Assembly: GCF_907165205.1 (NCBI RefSeq)
Contig: NC_058191.1
Coordinates: 42,626,943 to 42,690,942, forward strand
Reading direction: 5' to 3'
Source of the DNA: Coccinella septempunctata
Lineage: Eukaryota > Arthropoda > Insecta > Coleoptera > Coccinellidae
Length of the DNA stretch: 64,000 nt
A program made the translations under genes and the position numbers. Under the pieces are notes generated by a model. That model saw only the letters and a list, made by a program, of their open reading frames with translations, had not been told where the DNA came from and did no database searches. Of this stretch, positions 12,276 to 23,992 are shown in pieces (the first letter of the stretch is position 1; every line of letters starts with the position of its first letter).

Positions 12276-12975
12276 GTAAAACGTTCGTTCTTGAGGAACA
12301 CAACTTTTTGGGAATTTTTCGAATATCAAATTTCGAGTCGCGTATCTTCCAGAAAAATTATCGTAGATCTAAATGTGATACATATTCTGAAAGAGCAACT
12401 CTTCAAGTAAAAAATCTGAGAATTTCATCCATTTCGACACAACCGTTCGGTCTTGAGGAAGTTTTAACTTAACCCAATTTTTTGGGAAATTTTTGAAGGT
12501 CATCTTTAGAGTGATTTATCTTGCAGGAAAATTACCGTAGATCTAAATGTGATACATAATCTGAAAGAGCAACACTTCTAGTAATGAATCTGAGAATTTC
12601 ATCCATTTCGGAGCAACCGTTCGGTCTTGAGGAAGTTTCAACTGACCCCTTCTTTTTGGGAATTTTTTGAAGGTCATCTTTAGAGTGATTTATCTTCCAG
12701 GAAAATTATCGTAGATCTAAATGTGATACATATTCTGAAAGAGAAACTCTTCTAGTAATAAATCTGGGAATTTCATCCATTTCGACACAACCGTTCGGTC
12801 TTGAGGAAGTTTTAACTGAACCCAACTTTTTGGGAATTTTTCGAAGGTCCACTTTAAAGTGATTTATCTTCCAGAAAAATTATCGTAGATCTAAATGTGA
12901 TATATATTCTGAAAGAGCAACTCTTCTTGAGGTCTTGAGAAAGTTTAAATTGGCCTCATTTTTTCGGGAATTTCT
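12276..12975 (-). repeat. R4 satellite-like array, about four units of 174 bp
   Basis: AACCGTTCGGTCTTGAGG recurs at 12441, 12615 and 12789 (spacing 174), with a degenerate start near 12279 and a truncated last unit ending near 12975. The orientation is opposite to the 61.5-63.6 kb array. These units use a TTATCGTAGATCTAAATGTG variant where the large array has a CATTTCCATCTACGG-type stretch, so this is a separate subfamily. Confidence 0.85.
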
Positions 12976-14242
12976 TCCTACTTGTTCTTCTTCAAGTCAC
13001 AAGACTATCCAAAACCTGAGACCCCAAACACTCATCAAGATCTTGCAGAACACCGATCAACAAGTAGATTCTTCCATCAGTACATTGAGAAGTTCGCTGA
13101 AGGTAAGATGGGATATCTGTTTAAGGCTAGGAAATATTTCTAGCCAGATCAACTTCTTCTACTTCCAAAGACCCAGACTTAACCGGGACTTGGAAGCTGC
13201 TCATGTTGGCAGATCAGAAAATACAGATAAGAGCACTGCCATTGATAGACTGCACAACTTAAATAGCTAGTCTGTTGGGAATCCTACATTTATACCGCAC
13301 ATAATGGGAAAATACCAGCATTAATTGATTTTTTGAAAAATCATAAAAGGTATCTTCTTAATGATGAAATAAACCAAAATCTTGGTTGCGTAGTTGCTTC
13401 ATTCTAACCCTGATGTGAGAAAAGTAAGCTTCATAGTCATCCTAGTGCAAATAATCAAGCAGAAGCTATCATCCTTTTTGTGCGCAACGTTTGTAATGTC
13501 ACCGAGTATAACCACCCTTTTCGCATGGTTCGTTTTTACTGGATTCTATTTAATTATTAGTCTGGTCGGCAGAAGTATACAGAAAGCTGTTCGAGTTCAA
13601 AGCTTTTCATTGAGAGCCTCAGCGAAACACAATATCGTACGAGCCAAGTTTCGAGCGAAATTTTCATAATATCCTCATTCGAAACACATCAAGGTATTTC
13701 CCTTTCTGGAACCATTCATAAGGCAACATCAAGGCACGATCCGTTTTAATTAAAATGTCCAGGCTGCTGGCGTTCTGGCGTCATAACAGGAAAACATCAA
13801 GTCGTATGCAGTTTTGGAGTTACACGAATATCATGACACCATCGCATTAGACCTAATTTTTGCGTTGAGGCGAAAGGAATTCTTCAACGTTTCTGAATGT
13901 TCGAATGGCGTGTCGTTTTGTATGATTTCCAGCTGTTGTATTGCTGTTGCGAGGGTGGAAAGTACCGTGGAAAATAAGAGTTCAAATGGCGATCATCAAG
14001 TGGATTATGGCTATACAGACTAACGTTATTACCTGAGTTCAATCGAAGGGGAGCCAAAGAAATAACAAATATTGGGGTTATTTATAGTAAAATATAGTCC
14101 TGAGGAAAGTTTCCAAAGCTATGGATGTAATAAATATTAGAAGGCTTCCTATAAAATATTGAAACTGAGACTCTCAGTTCCCGAATAATTTGTAGTGACG
14201 AAGTCATTGTAGATTGTAGGTAATATCATTATTATTTAAGTC
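12976..14242. other. Non-coding stretch, no gene seen
   Basis: Frames of 111 codons (12935-13270) and 91 codons (13394-13669) exist but show no family signature, and the first begins inside the R4 array, so neither is supported as a gene. No repeat shared with the rest of the window was noticed. Confidence 0.4.
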
Positions 14243-15129
14243 TACGAGGATGTATTGATATCTAGTTAGCCTAGACCAGTTCCATGCATACAAAAATATT
14301 GCATTACCATAGCAACGAACAATAACTCATTAGAAGTGTCAGTTTGAAGTTTGAGGTCAAAAAAACAAACCAGAGTTAAGCAATAAATTAAAAGAGAGGA
14401 GATGTCCACCGAAATTGTGAAAATCGAAAAATTGGAGTATCGAGCCATCATCAAGTACCTGTATTTAAAAGGGTCAAGAGGTGCGCAGATTTACGAAGAT
14501 ATGCTTAGTACCCTTGGTGATCAATGTCCTTCGTATGCGACCGTGAAAAATTGGACTGCAAGCTTCAAAAGAGGTAAATTTTCCATTGAAGATGATGACC
14601 GATCGGGAAAGACAGTTTCTGTGTCAGTCTCCGAAAATATCGATGCAGTTCATGACATGATTTTATCAGTCCGTCGAATTGGGCTAAAACGGATATCTGA
14701 CGCACTGACTATTTCATACGAACGCGTTCATCATATAGTTCACGTCAATTTGGACATGAGAAAAATTGCTGCAATATGGATACCCAAATGTTTGAATGTT
14801 AACCAAAAGCGTGCAAGGGAAGAAGCATCGCGTTCGATCTGTACTCGATGCAGACTTCTGAACCGAATTGTTTCTATGGTTGAGACTTGGGTACATTTCT
14901 ACAATCTAGAAACGAAGCAATAATCGATGCAATGGCGACACTCTGGTTCTCCAAGACCTAAGAAGTTTCCAGTCCAAAAATTTTCTGGAAAAGTTCTTGC
15001 TTCAGTTTTTTGGGATTGCCATGGAATAATCATTATTGATTTTCTGAATAAGGGTAGAACAATAACCGGAGATTATGAAATTTTGTTTGGTTCTATAGTA
15101 GGCTGAGAATTTCTCAATTAATCGTCGTA
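14243..15129 (+). mobile_element. mariner copy A, 3'-coding region deleted
   Basis: The 5' end TACGAGGATGTATTGATATC and 3' end ATTAATCGTCGTA (normally ATATATCCTCGTA) match the ends of the other mariner copies here, with TA at both edges as expected for this superfamily. After GGAGATTAT (15076) the sequence jumps straight to the 3' untranslated GAAATTTTGTTTGG. About 400 bp coding for the second and third catalytic aspartates are gone. It is non-autonomous. Confidence 0.92.
14402..15076 (+). pseudogene. mariner transposase relic (copy A)
   Basis: The family carries out cut-and-paste transposition in the nucleus through a DD34D catalytic triad. The frame starts at ATG 14402 (MSTEIVKIEKLEYRAI) and keeps the N-terminal helix-turn-helix half (SYATVKNWTASF, then a DDRSG-type stretch). 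Lesions: a 13-bp loss in the RFENDV segment near 14850, the first catalytic motif MDETWVHF reading MVETWVHF (Asp to Val), a stop at 14921-14923, and the deletion of everything after the GDY segment. An intact member would be about 345 residues. It is clearly not functional. Confidence 0.9.
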
Positions 15130-16584
15130 TACTAAGGTGTAGATTTAGAACGTGAAGAGTTAGAACCTTGTCTCTCTGACATGGGATCATAATCGGTTTT
15201 GCATGGATACTTTTGTTATTTGCTAATTCAAAAATTTACTGGATTTTTTCGAACCTTTTCAAAACATTGGTTCATGTTCAAATCATTGACGTTCCTCAAA
15301 TAAATCACTATCTTAATGAACTTATCTTCCACATATTTCAGTAATGAATGAATGTTGACAACATATCAAAATTCGATACCATTAACGAGTGGACCTATGG
15401 ATTGTACAATCCATTCTTCTTTAAACTTCTAGACTTTTTGTTGATGGCAACAATACAATCCTTTCGGGTAGGAAAAGGAATTACTATTACGACAGAATGT
15501 TGTGGACTAATAAAATTGAGTTGTCCCCTACGTATTTCTACATTGGTCAGTGCGTGAGAATATGGTGAATGTTCTCTTATCCGACTAAAGCTAGAAATAT
15601 GAGAGCAATAAAAAGTTCTGAATAATGAAGTTGTTGTTTATGGGTTGGCATTTTATGTCCTATTAAAATGACCCAAAATCGTGTTCTATTCAGTCGAAAT
15701 TCTGGGGCCACAGTGGGTCAGAGGTTCGTTTTCATGAATTTATGTATGAGCAACAACGTAATCAGAAAAACGGATAGGGAAATGGAAAAATGTGCTGAAT
15801 TGACTCAATTAATCATTGCCGTATGAAATGGTATCTCACTATCTACATTTTTGGTCTTAACTTGCTGAAAGTCACTGAATATTCACTACAACTGCTTTAC
15901 ACTTACTGTTCATATGTTCGGTGTGTTTGGAGGGGTGTTTTGATAGGGAAAAATGTTAATTGCATGAAAAGGACAAGAGATCAGTTTTCAAATGTATCTA
16001 TGGAAAAAAATATTGAATTATTGAGACATAATATGCAATCGCTTGAGAAGAGTTAACGTTGGTTATCTTCTTTGGCTGATGTTTAAGAAATCACATCAGT
16101 TGCATCGTAGGAGGCTACGTTTTTCACCATTCTTTGTCTCTCTAGCTCTCTCAGTTTCTGGGCTTAGAATTTGGGACACCCTGTACGCCTACAACATCAA
16201 AACTGCGTCTTTTTTTGGGAACATAACACGAGTGAGCGCAAAACGATCGGCATTCAATAAAACGACTGGCGAATTCCATCATCCGAAGCTTCTAATTCCA
16301 TCCCCTTTTTACGTCCGTGTCCGTTCCTCTCCGAAATGATCCGTATATTTGACGGGATTTATCGCCACTGAATACGGTTTTTATGTAAGAGCCGAAGCGT
16401 CGCAATTTGTTTTCCAATCTCGAAAATTACGACGGCACGGATTTATCGCGACAATGATACGTCCCCGATTCGGGGGTGGGGCAGGGATAAGGGAGGTTTT
16501 GGACTGAGAAACAATCCTTCTGGAGATCCCAAGCGAGGTGACGTCGCGACGGCATGAATAATTCTCATTAGAATGAGGATGGTC
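15130..16584. other. Non-coding stretch with one dispersed repeat (R10)
   Basis: 15965-16075 (GGACAAGAGATCAG to GGTTATCTTCTTT) is related, in reverse orientation, to 47340-47425, so it is a low-copy repeat of unknown type. GGGACACCCTGTACG near 16174 is another worn TACAGGGTG-class end. Nothing else was recognised, and no coding gene is seen. Confidence 0.45.
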
Positions 16585-16763
16585 TGGCAACACTGTTTCT
16601 AGTGACAGCTGACGTGCAGAATTGACATTACAAAATGAAAGAATGATTCTTGTAAAGTGTATAGAGTTCTTGGTGGGAGAACCCAGTGATTACTACTCCA
16701 TTTGGCAACACTGTGTTTAGTGACAGCTGACGTGAAGAATTGACATTTCAAAATGAAGGATTA
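16585..16763 (+). repeat. Pair of about 60-bp direct repeats (TGGCAACACTGT)
   Basis: TGGCAACACTGT, then a TTAGTGACAGCTGACGTG-like stretch, then GAATTGACATT and CAAAATGAA appear at 16585-16646 and again at 16703-16763, a period of 118 bp. The copies differ at only a few positions. This could be two ends of one element or a local duplication; the intervening 56 bp shows no further structure. Confidence 0.75.
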
Positions 16764-16835
16764 AATCTTTCTTCCTGTCGATTCTGACCCCAGAGACTGC
16801 ATAGGTGCAAATTTGACGCTTTAGCAAAGTAATTC

Positions 16836-18117
16836 TATGAGGATATATGGTAAAATTTTTAGCCTACTATAGAACCAAACAAAATTTCAATGTCGAAATA
16901 TTTTATTACTCAACATATTCTCCTCTTAATTAGATACATTTATTACAGCGAACCTGCAACGTCTCTAGACCTTTTAGAAAAAATGTTTCTTCTTGCTCTT
17001 CAAACCAGATATCCACAGTTTTTATAACCTCCTCGTTGTTAGAAAATTTACGACATTTCAAATTTTTTTCAGTCGACGAAAGAGATGATAGTCGGATGGA
17101 GCCAAATCTGGTAAATAAGGGGGGTGTTCTAGTAATTCAAACCCTTAATCGCGAATTTTTTGCATGACAACATGAGATTTGTGTGCAGCGGCGTTGTCCT
17201 GCAAAAACAAATCACCATTGGATAGCTGTCCGCGTCTTTTCTCTTCAATTTTTTCCCGTAGAGTGGTCAGTAATGTCGAATAGTAATCTCTGGTTATTGT
17301 TCTACCCTTATCCAAAAAATCAATCATGATTACGCCATGGCAATCCCAAAAAACTGAAGCAAGAACTTTTCCAGCAGATTTTTGGTCACGAAACTTCTTA
17401 GGTCTTGGCGAACCAGAGTGTCGCCATTCCATCGATTGTTGCTCTGTTTCTGGATCGTAGAAATGTACCCAAATCTCATCCATAGTAACAATTCGGTTTA
17501 AGAAGCCTACATAGTTTTCAAATCGAGCACAGATCGAACGCGATGCTTCTACCCTTGCGCGCTTTTGGTCAACATTCAAACATTTGGGGATCCATTTTGC
17601 AGCAATTTGTCTCATGTCTAAATTGACGTAAACTATATGATGAACTCGTTCGTATGAAATATTCAGTGCTTCGGATATCCGTTTCAGCCCAATTCGACGG
17701 TCTGATAAAATCATGTCATAAATTGCATCGAAATTTTCGGGGACTGACACAGAAACTGGCCTTCCCGATCGGTCATCATCTTCAATGGAAAAGTTACCTA
17801 TTTTGAAGCTTGCAGTCCAATGTTTTACGGTCGCATACGAAGGACATTGATCACCAAGGTTATTAAGCAAATCTTCGTAAATCTGCTTACCTCTTGACCC
17901 TTTCAAAAACAGGTACTTGATGATGGCTCGATACTCCAATTTTTCGATTTTCACAATCTTCTTTCTTTTAATTTATTGCGTAACTCTGGTTCACTTTTTT
18001 GACCTCAAATTTCCAACTGACAATTCTAATGAGTTATTGTTCGTTGCTTTGATATTTTTTTATGCATGGAACTGGTCTAGGCTAACCTGGCTAACTAGAT
18101 ATCAATACATCCTCGTA
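16836..18117 (-). mobile_element. mariner copy B, near full length
   Basis: 1,282 bp on the minus strand with both family ends: right (5') end matching TACGAGGATGTATTGATATC and left (3') end starting TATGAGGATATATGG (one substitution from TACGAGG). TA is at both edges. The 5' leader holds the usual CTAGTTAGCC-GGTT-AGCC stretch with a small duplication. It is the longest and most complete of the seven copies. Confidence 0.92.
16906..17954 (-). pseudogene. mariner transposase relic (copy B)
   Basis: The frame from about 17954 encodes KIEKLEYRAIIKYLFLKGSR, the helix-turn-helix region, DEIWVHF (first Asp) and LQDNAAAH (second Asp), and DLAPSDYHLF (third Asp, 34 residues after the second) still follows. 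Lesions: the usual ATGTCCACCGAA start is deleted, a TTA to TAA nonsense change falls just after MQKIRD at 17145, and one base is missing in the LKKSLKG segment. The natural stop would be at 16906. The family role is DNA transposition; this copy cannot make full-length protein as it stands. Confidence 0.9.
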
Positions 18118-18774
18118 TGTTACGCACATGTGAGATTCTGAATTTGTTATCTAAACTCCCTCTTCAACCCTCCCGACCATTTTGCCTCCTTCAAATTCAA
18201 TATCTCCACGACCACATCTTCTCATCGGGGATGATCCATCGGAAATGCAGATAAGTCTGTCAGATACAGCATCCGATACCGCTGATCTTCCCTCCCGACC
18301 AGACGCCATAACTCAGTGCGTTGAAATGCAACGGGTGGAATAATATTTGCGTATGTTCGGTTAATAAATTAAGCGTCGTGACGCGCCGTCGGTTTCTAGT
18401 TGTTACCGGGAACGTGCTAAAGCATGTTATATTGTTATGTATGCATTTCTGCGTTCAGCAACCCTTTGGATGCCCGCTGTGTAACATCGGGAAGAGATTT
18501 ATCGAGAGGGGTGCGGATAATTAATCCGAATGGTGGAAACAACACGTGCAAGTCGCGGAGAGGTGGCGAGGGTGGTAGTTTGGATGGTTAACAGGGAGTG
18601 GTTGAGTGGTTTATTCGATATTGAACGCGTGAAGAGAGAATTTTGACAAACATGGCAGAAATTCCAACTCTCCATATCAAATTCGAAAAGGCTTTGAACC
18701 TGCTAACCCTCAATCTGTCTCAGTCACTTCGCTATATTCGTTCACTGTTTCAAATTCACACATTCTACCTGATG
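18118..18774. other. Non-coding stretch, mildly CpG-rich
   Basis: No gene or repeat recognised. CpG is slightly raised at 18360-18560. Confidence 0.4.
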
Positions 18775-20042
18775 AGGGTGTTCTATATTGTCCTAGGATA
18801 TGAAGTTCATAGGAGTTGTTATGAAGATTCTAGAAAACCAAACAGTTGATGATTCGATAGAGATTTGCACTCCAGAGAGCTCTTCGAAGTCAACTCGAAA
18901 ATGAAAAGTGGAAAAATAATTATTTTCCCCTGAACAGGGCCAGATATTTGAAATTTTGGTATGAAAATAAAGGTTTTCGAACACGCTGAATCTATTTCGA
19001 GCAATTTTGAAAGCCTATCCCCCCTCGTTTAGATTTTCATCTTGGAAATGGCATTTTTCAAAAATTGCAAATTTCACTTGAGAATTCGTCAAAACCGAAC
19101 GGTTGAAATAATGAAATTCTCAGATTTATTACTAGAAGAGTTGCTCTTTCAGAATATGTATCACGTTCAGATCTGCGATAATTTTCTTGGAAGATAAATC
19201 ACTCTAAATATGACCTTCGAAAAATTCCCAAAAAGTTGGGGTCAGTTAAAACTTCCCCAAGACCGAACGGTTAAGCCAAGATAGATGAAATTTTCAGATT
19301 TATTACTAGAAGAGTTGCTCTTTCAGAATATGTATCACATTCTGATCTACGATGAGTTTTCTGGAAGATACGCGACTCGAAATTTGACCTTCGAAAAATT
19401 CCCAAAATGTTTGGGTCAGTTAAAACTTTCTCAAGACCGAACGGTTGCTCCGAGATGGATGAAATGTCGAGATTCATCACTAGAATAGTTGCTTTTTTGG
19501 AGTATGTATCAGGTTTGATTCAATTTACTATGATTTTTCTGCTAGATACCTAACTCGAAAGTGGAAAAATGGAAAAATTTAAAATTAGATTTTCTGGTAA
19601 ACAGTGTGAGATATCCGTAAGTTTGGTAAGCAAATATAGGTTTTTGAACACGCTGAATCTATTGCAAGCAAATTCGAAAGCCCATCTCTCTTCGTTCAGA
19701 TTTTCATCTTCGAAATGGCATTTTTTGAAAATTACAATTTTCAATCTGCGATATCTCCTGCTATATTCATCTGATCCAATTGGGATTTTCGGTTATATAA
19801 TCAGCGTTGCCTAGGCATCCACCCCAGTACGAAAACTTGATTTCGAAAATCGCGATTTTCTGGGTCAAAAATGAGCAAGGGGTTAGACCCCCTAAAATGA
19901 TCTATTCGCCCATAGTCAGAAAATCAGGGTGTTCTATTACTGTCCTAGGATATGGAGTGCATAGAAGTTGTTTTGTAGATTCTAGCAAACCAAACAGTTT
20001 ATAATCCAATAGAGAATTGCACTCCTGAGAGCCCATCGAAGT
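18775..20042 (-). repeat. R5 repeat split by an R4 array
   Basis: 18775-19073 and 19555-20042 are R5 in reverse orientation relative to 1-860. Between them (about 19075-19555) lie two to three R4 units in forward orientation (CCGAACGGTT at about 19095, 19263 and 19437; spacing 168 and 174). R5 sequence before the array (18893-19073) is repeated after it (19550-19740), so the array is not a simple insertion. The right junction falls at ACTCGAAA, a string present in both R5 and R4. Confidence 0.75.
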
Positions 20043-20916
20043 TTGCTATGAAATTGTCGTATTGGGATAATCAGTAAAATAACCTCGACTAAGACAAAAC
20101 AACATATACATAACCTTACCTAAGGAAAATGAATTAATGTGCTCTAATTCAAAAATCACTTCCACTCAAATCACATTAGTGCCATCAGTTCAATCATTGC
20201 GAAATAATATTCCCCATGAAGTGGAAAAAGAGTGAGTTTCATCAGGTGATCTTATCATTGCTTCCACCATTTTGCAACCTTTCAGTTGGCGCGACCACCA
20301 TTTTGCAACCGAAGATCACTAACCATACAAAGTTCAAATTCTTTGTGTATATCATAGATATACATATATGTTTCTCATCTATAACACTCCCAAGTGTTTC
20401 AAAACGAATGCTCCGAACTACCGACTGAACCAGTGGACAGATGATCACCTGAAAGATTTCTAATTATGAAATACTCGAAAACGTCGTAGCTTATGGCCCG
20501 TGCGACGAAACTTACGACGAAATCGAGCTGCAATTCCACTCCTTGCTTGATGTTAACCACACGTGTATGTGGTTTATTGTGCAATTAAGTCTAGATGGAA
20601 TCCGGGCGCATGAAATTGGTTCTCTTAATGGAAGAGGTGAGGGTTATTGCTAATGACATCGACCTGATAATGTGCATTTTCTTGTTTTGAAAAAAGTGGC
20701 TTTGGATTTGGCGGAGCCTGTTCGGAATTTTGCAGTGTAATTGAACGAGAAGTAAAACTTTAAAGGAGGACGTACGATGGGGATTTCCATAGGTGCGGAT
20801 GAATCCAAAACTACGAAAAGGAAATTTGTATCGAATAGAATGTCTGTCTAAAAGGTATTAGACCCTAATTGGAAACATATTTGCTCCTCTCTCTTGGAAT
20901 CAGGGTTTTTATCACT
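20043..20916. other. Non-coding stretch, no gene seen
   Basis: No recognisable gene. A short imperfect palindrome around CACGTG (AACCACACGTGTATGTGGTT) lies near 20552-20572. Otherwise unremarkable. Confidence 0.4.
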
Positions 20917-20997
20917 AACCTAGGATACGAATTGAACGAGTAAAAAATCTAAACCTAACCTAACCTAACCTAGGATACGAATTGAACGAGTAAAAAA
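20917..20997 (+). repeat. 50-bp duplication holding an insect telomere-type repeat
   Basis: AACCTAGGATACGAATTGAA and the following GAGTAAAAAA stretch occur at 20917 and again at 20967. Between them sits AACCTAACCTAACCTAACCT (20952-20971), four perfect units of AACCT, the complement of the TTAGG repeat used at most insect chromosome ends. Four units are too few to prove a telomeric origin. Confidence 0.75.
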
Positions 20998-21761
20998 CAC
21001 TATTTTTTTGCTTTACTATTTCTTCACATCCGTGAAACATCGAGAGCACGTTTCTCTCCTGTTTCAAGCAAAATCCAAAGCCAATCTCATTCTTCGTTCA
21101 GATTTTCATCGTTGAAATGCAATACGACCCTGAGGTCGAAAATATGATACCACCGATGCCACGATTCGTATAATTTATTTGTCGTGGAATATCCTCGACA
21201 GTTTAGATTCGAATCCGCAAGGGAAATCCCAGACAAGTTGCTCGAAACGTCACTGCAATATGTATACGCGGACATTATTCATTCTTCCTGCAGGAACCAC
21301 CCCCTTGCATCCTACTTAATCCCGGAGGAAATAGTTACAAATCGCCCTAGCCGCAGACGTTACCAAACAACTTACGTATCTTGCTGCAAGTCGGCGCCCC
21401 ATACATCAGGCACAGAGTCAATAACATTAATGCGTCTCACTATCGCCGCTCTATGGACCGCTAAGCGATTGACAAACAGTGATTTTGACGTGTGCGGGTG
21501 GGTTATTGGATTTATCTGTGGTCGCGGCGGGCCTAGGGGGACACATTAGATAAATGGATTGATGCGCGAAGAATTATTTATGTTTCCACCCCATAACCAT
21601 TTGTTTATGTTATTTATGCTACGGTGCACCGAATCTATGAGCCATTTAGCGAATTGTTTATGATCGCCGTGTTACTTTGTGCTCTATGACGGCGCGGTTT
21701 GGGGTTGATGTCAAGCTATTATTCTTTTCCATTCATTCGTGCGTTTTTAGGTTCAGAAGGT
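20998..21761. other. Stretch with an R5 fragment and a CpG-rich island
   Basis: 21075-21117 (TTCGTTCAGATTTTCATC) is an R5 fragment. From 21290 to 21560 the DNA is CpG-richer and appears single-copy. A 121-codon open frame (21184-21549) crosses the island but shows no family features, so I do not call it a gene. Confidence 0.35.
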
Positions 21762-22475
21762 AGATTCGGGTGACTTGGGACAGTCCTGTTACTTGGGACA
21801 ATTACCCCCCCCCTTGCAGATTTCTTTGTTTCTTACCAGTGAAGGGACGAAGATTGTGTAGCGTCTTTTCGGTTAGTTTAACAATTAATTCCTGTTGAGT
21901 TTGCCTTGACCAGAGCGTTTGAATTGACAGGTAAAATTAACGAATTCAGGAGAGTAAAAGCGCGTTTTTTTATGGCCTTATACTTTCTAGTGTCCTGTAC
22001 ATGTGTTTCACTGTGTGCATGTGTAATTTTTTTCTGGATACGTGGGATATTGGATATGTCATGAAACAAGGTTGTTTATAAATCAAACGGCAACACGGAT
22101 CTCATTCATTTATTTTGTTGTTTCATAGGGTGACTTGGGACAATGCCGAATAGATACAAGCAACGCATTGGCAGCAGGAAATATGCCGATTTTTCGTAGG
22201 ATATTATTATTTACGTTATTTCCACAAAGAAATCGCCAAAGAATGAAAAAAATCAAAGTTCCCTTGTTTTGTTTAGTTTTCTCACATTTGAGAGTCAATA
22301 TATTCACTTTCGCTGTTAATTTTCTTACCGAATTTCAACCATATAATCACAAATTCCAATTTTTCAAAACTATACACCGTCCCAAGTCACCTATTTCATT
22401 TGAAAGTTGAGAAATCAATGGATTTTAACTTGTGTTCCAAGCCTCCCAAATCGGTGGGTGACTTGGGACAAGTAT
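21762..22475. mobile_element. Element with repeated GGTGACTTGGGACA motifs
   Basis: GGGTGACTTGGGACA occurs at 21768, 22131 and 22455. A shortened TTACTTGGGACA is at 21789, and the inverse GTCCCAAGTCACCT is at 22380. The first follows TAGATTC. Repeated short motifs in both orientations near the ends suggest transposase-binding subterminal repeats of a non-autonomous DNA transposon. The right end is not fixed: AAGTCACCCCTGAAAT near 22906 could be a diverged inverse of the left end, giving about 1.15 kb. No transposase frame is seen. Confidence 0.5.
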
Positions 22476-23186
22476 ATTCCATTTTTTTCAAAAGTTATAG
22501 CCGAATTCTGAAGCTTAGTATATATCCTAATCAATAGTCTGAGTCATTAAGCATATTCGAACCTCTTTTTCAGAAAAAAATAGGTCATTGTTTTGGAAAT
22601 ATGACAAGTTGAATTCAACAATCGTCCAATATTCCATAGGAAAACGCCAGTTAAAATACGAGGAGGCTTCATCAAAGGTTTGTCTCCTCTGTTCGTGATT
22701 TCTCAGTGGTCTCAGATCGTATGAAAACGTTGAGTAAATCACGATTACAAATGTTATCGGTGAGCTGATCCTCCGGATATGTAAACTGCAGCTCACAGAC
22801 GAAAGTAACTATCTGGCAAACGGAGATAATTCCCTCTGTTTCCACGCCAAACTTTCCGTGGGTGGTCAAACTTATTCCTCAGCCTCAGGGCGAAAACTGA
22901 AAGAAGTCACCCCTGAAATATGAGCCACGGGGTTAACCGACCGGGGGTAAATAACCGCAACTAAGTAGAAACTCAGTCGAGCAGCTAGTTACCTACATTT
23001 CTGAGAACATTCCAAACTTTGCGCGGCCTAATACGACGGAAATTGTGTGAATTAATGATATTTTATGATTACGAGCAGTTATATTTGGAAAGTGTTAGGC
23101 TGAGATGTTAAAGCCAATGATCAAGGGCCAAAATGGAGGTTCCATGGAAGGGAATCACTTTAAATTCCACAGATTATTCAGTACAC
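22476..23186. other. Non-coding stretch, no gene seen
   Basis: Open frames at 22527-22869 on the minus strand show no family resemblance. The segment may be the right part of the preceding element. Confidence 0.35.
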
Positions 23187-23992
23187 TACGAGGATATATT
23201 GAAAAATCCTCAGCCTACTATAGAACCAAACAAAATTTCAATGTCAAAATATTTTATTACTCAACATATTCTCCTCTTAATTGGATACATTTATAACAGC
23301 GAACCTGCAACGTCTCTAGACCTACTAAAAAAAATGTTTCTTCTTGCTCTGCAAACCAGACCTCCACAGCTTTTATTACCTCCTCGTTGGAAGAAAATCT
23401 ACGACCATTTAAACTTTTTTCAGTTGAGGAAAGAGATGATAGTCGGATGGAGCCTAATCTGGCGAACAAGGGGGGTGTTCTAGTGATTCAAACCCTAAAT
23501 CACGAATTTTTTTCATGTCAACATGAGATTTGTGTGCAGGGGCGTTGTCCTGCAGAACAAAACAGCTTTCGATAGTTTTCCGCGTCTTTTTTCTTCAATT
23601 TTTTCCCGAAGAGTGGTCAGTAATGAAGAATAGTAATCTCCGGTTATTGTTCTACCCTTATCCAAAAAATCAATCATGATTACTCCATGGCAATCCCAAA
23701 AAACTGAAGCAAGAACAGTTCCAGCAGATTTTTGAACACGAAACTTCTTAGCTCTTGGAGAACCAGAGTGTTGCCATTCCATCGATTGTTGCTTTGTTTC
23801 TGGATCGTAGAAATGTACCCAAGTCTCATTCATAGTAACAATTCCGTTTAAAAAGTCTACATCGTTTTAAAATCGAGCACAAATCGAACGCGATGCTTCT
23901 ATCCTTGCACGCTTTTGGTCAACATTCAAACATTTGGGGATCCATTTTGCAGCAATTTTTCTCATGTTCAAATTGACGTGAACTATATGATT
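23187..23992 (-). mobile_element. mariner copy C, 5' part missing
   Basis: It starts at the intact 3' family end (TACGAGGATATATTGAAAAA, read on the plus strand) and runs through the C-terminal two thirds of the transposase. Similarity stops abruptly after AACTATATGAT at 23992, so the 5' end and N-terminal coding part are absent. Confidence 0.9.
23257..23992 (-). pseudogene. mariner transposase relic (copy C)
   Basis: The catalytic-domain half survives in two frames: MNETWVHFYDPETKQQSMEW to the LTTLREKIEEKRRGKLSK segment, then, after a frameshift near 23560, the C-terminal RRFSSNEEVIKAVEVWFAEQ part ending at the natural stop 23257. The first catalytic motif reads MNE instead of MDE, so the essential Asp is Asn. 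The helix-turn-helix domain is gone. It is inactive by truncation, frameshift and active-site loss. Confidence 0.9.

Noticed and set aside
21184..21549. 121-codon open frame
   Set aside because: It lies in a CpG-rich island where stops are rarer, with no domain, repeat or membrane pattern that I recognise.
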